DNA from: Gammaproteobacteria bacterium
Lineage (GTDB): Bacteria > Pseudomonadota > Gammaproteobacteria > Chromatiales > Chromatiaceae
NCBI GenBank assembly: GCA_020445255.1
Contig: JAGRGY010000004.1
Coordinates: 1 to 64,000, forward strand
Length of the DNA: 64,000 bases
Direction of reading: 5' to 3'
In this document: in pieces, positions 63,478-64,000 of the stretch
Layout: the number at the start of each line of letters is the position of its first letter
How positions within the stretch are numbered: position 1 is the stretch's first letter
Notes under the pieces: generated by a model
The model's database searches: none
What the model saw: the letters and a program-made list of their open reading frames with translations, nothing else
Told to the model about the DNA's origin: nothing
Position numbers and translations under genes: made by a program

Positions 63478-64000
63478 GCAGATCCCTCGAAACAAAACCG
63501 GTGAGTGTTGCAGGCATATCGAGCGCCAGGGCCATGACCTTGAACCGTTCGCCCATCTCGGACGGCAGTATCAGGCGTTTGATCCCCTGAACCAGCGCCA
63601 GGTGCCGGCCGGGGTCGGCGGGATCGGATGCCGCCACTCGTCGCTCCAGACCATTGTCGATCAGGAAGTGCGCCTGGGTCGTGTAACCCGCCAGATCGAA
63701 GCCCGCCGACTGGCCGGCCTGCGCCACGGCCGTGAAGTCGACGTTTGCGGTCATATCCTGCAGCCCGGGCAACAGATAGGGGTCGGCATGCGCGCGGTGG
63801 CGAAAGTGACAGATCAGCGTGCCCTGGCTGCGCTCGTGGTGGTAATACTCGCGCGCGCTGTAGCCATAGTCGATCAGCAGCACGTAACCGCGCTGCAGGC
63901 TCGCGGCCACCGCCTCGAGCCACGGCTGCAGGCGCATGTTGATCTCGGAGCTATAGTCATCAGGCCACGCAGCGGCATATACACCCAGGCGGTCGAGAAC
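63464..64000 (-). CDS. SAM-dependent methyltransferase, MidA-like (3' part)
   Basis: C-terminal 178 codons of a protein that continues past the right edge; the frame stays open to 64000. The segments GYVLLIDYGYSAREYYHHERSQGTLICHFRHRAHADPYLLPGLQDMTANVDFTAVAQAG match the MidA/COG1565 family. In mitochondria MidA (NDUFAF7) methylates a complex I subunit; the bacterial role is not settled. An internal ATG at 63937 is not taken as the start because homology continues upstream. Confidence 0.85.
   Translation of the reverse strand, partial: VLDRLGVYAAAWPDDYSSEINMRLQPWLEAVAASLQRGYVLLIDYGYSAREYYHHERSQGTLICHFRHRAHADPYLLPGLQDMTANVDFTAVAQAGQSAGFDLAGYTTQAHFLIDNGLERRVAASDPADPGRHLALVQGIKRLILPSEMGERFKVMALALDMPATLTGFVSRDLRDRL

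Noticed and set aside
1..64000. CRISPR arrays, tRNA genes, phage or transposon genes
   Set aside because: Reading both strands showed no regularly spaced repeats, no cloverleaf-type tRNA with a GGTTCRA-like loop, and no intact integrase or transposase.

Overview
The window looks like a chromosomal segment from a GC-rich gammaproteobacterium that fixes CO2 by the Calvin-Benson cycle, probably a chemolithoautotroph of the Chromatiales / sulfur-oxidizer type. The evidence is a gammaproteobacterial 16S 5' end, several typical gammaproteobacterial gene neighbourhoods (tyrS-mepM-anmK, argC-DUF6776-bactofilin-erpA, rubredoxin/thiD-thiE-hemL, purK-purE-ubiX), and a form I RuBisCO operon with cbbR, cbbQ and cbbO plus a phosphoribulokinase gene. 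The lineage is inferred from content and not from a database search.

Layout. 1-640: 5' end of a 16S rRNA gene on the minus strand, with boxA and two tandem strong promoters. 639-11420: tyrS, mepM, anmK, an HDAC-like deacetylase divergent from a Pat-type acetyltransferase, then erpA, bactofilin, DUF6776 and argC. 11.6-15.4 kb: DUF4126 protein, TlpA-like thioredoxin, hemJ and a large membrane TPR protein. 15.4-23.2 kb: a second A-type Fe-S protein, a DUF5063-like protein, rubredoxin (54 aa), thiD-thiE-hemL, a DedA protein, and the purK-purE-ubiX-LON-domain run. 23.5-25.7 kb: phosphoribulokinase and a FIST-domain protein. 26-29 kb: a PEP-CTERM protein and dxs. 29.1-32.4 kb: olsB-olsA (ornithine lipid) followed by a GT4 glycosyltransferase and a PAP2 phosphatase. 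32.7-35.0 kb: cytochrome c, FAD oxidoreductase and an rRNA-methylase-like protein. 35.3-37.5 kb: two more secreted proteins with exosortase-type tails. 38-45.7 kb: cbbR, cbbL, cbbS, cbbQ, a UPF0114 membrane protein, cbbO and a beta-carbonic anhydrase. 45.9-64 kb: housekeeping and uncharacterised genes, including DAHP synthase, glcF, slt, two Sel1 proteins, an Rsd/AlgQ homologue with a cyclase-like protein, an NDUFA9-like SDR protein, two lipoproteins and the cut-off end of a MidA-like methyltransferase.

How the genes fit together. CO2 fixation is spread over two loci: prk, and the cbbR-controlled RuBisCO operon with its CbbQO-type activase. A carbonic anhydrase lies just downstream, and a glycolate oxidase subunit (glcF) elsewhere may handle the product of oxygenation. 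The less expected parts are the UPF0114 membrane protein between cbbQ and cbbO, the cyclase-like protein behind rsd, the facing deacetylase/acetyltransferase pair, and the ornithine-lipid genes followed by a glycosyltransferase and a phosphatase. I found no CRISPR array, tRNA gene, intact insertion sequence, prophage or replication origin. Start codons were chosen by family alignment from memory, ribosome-binding sites and operon overlaps.
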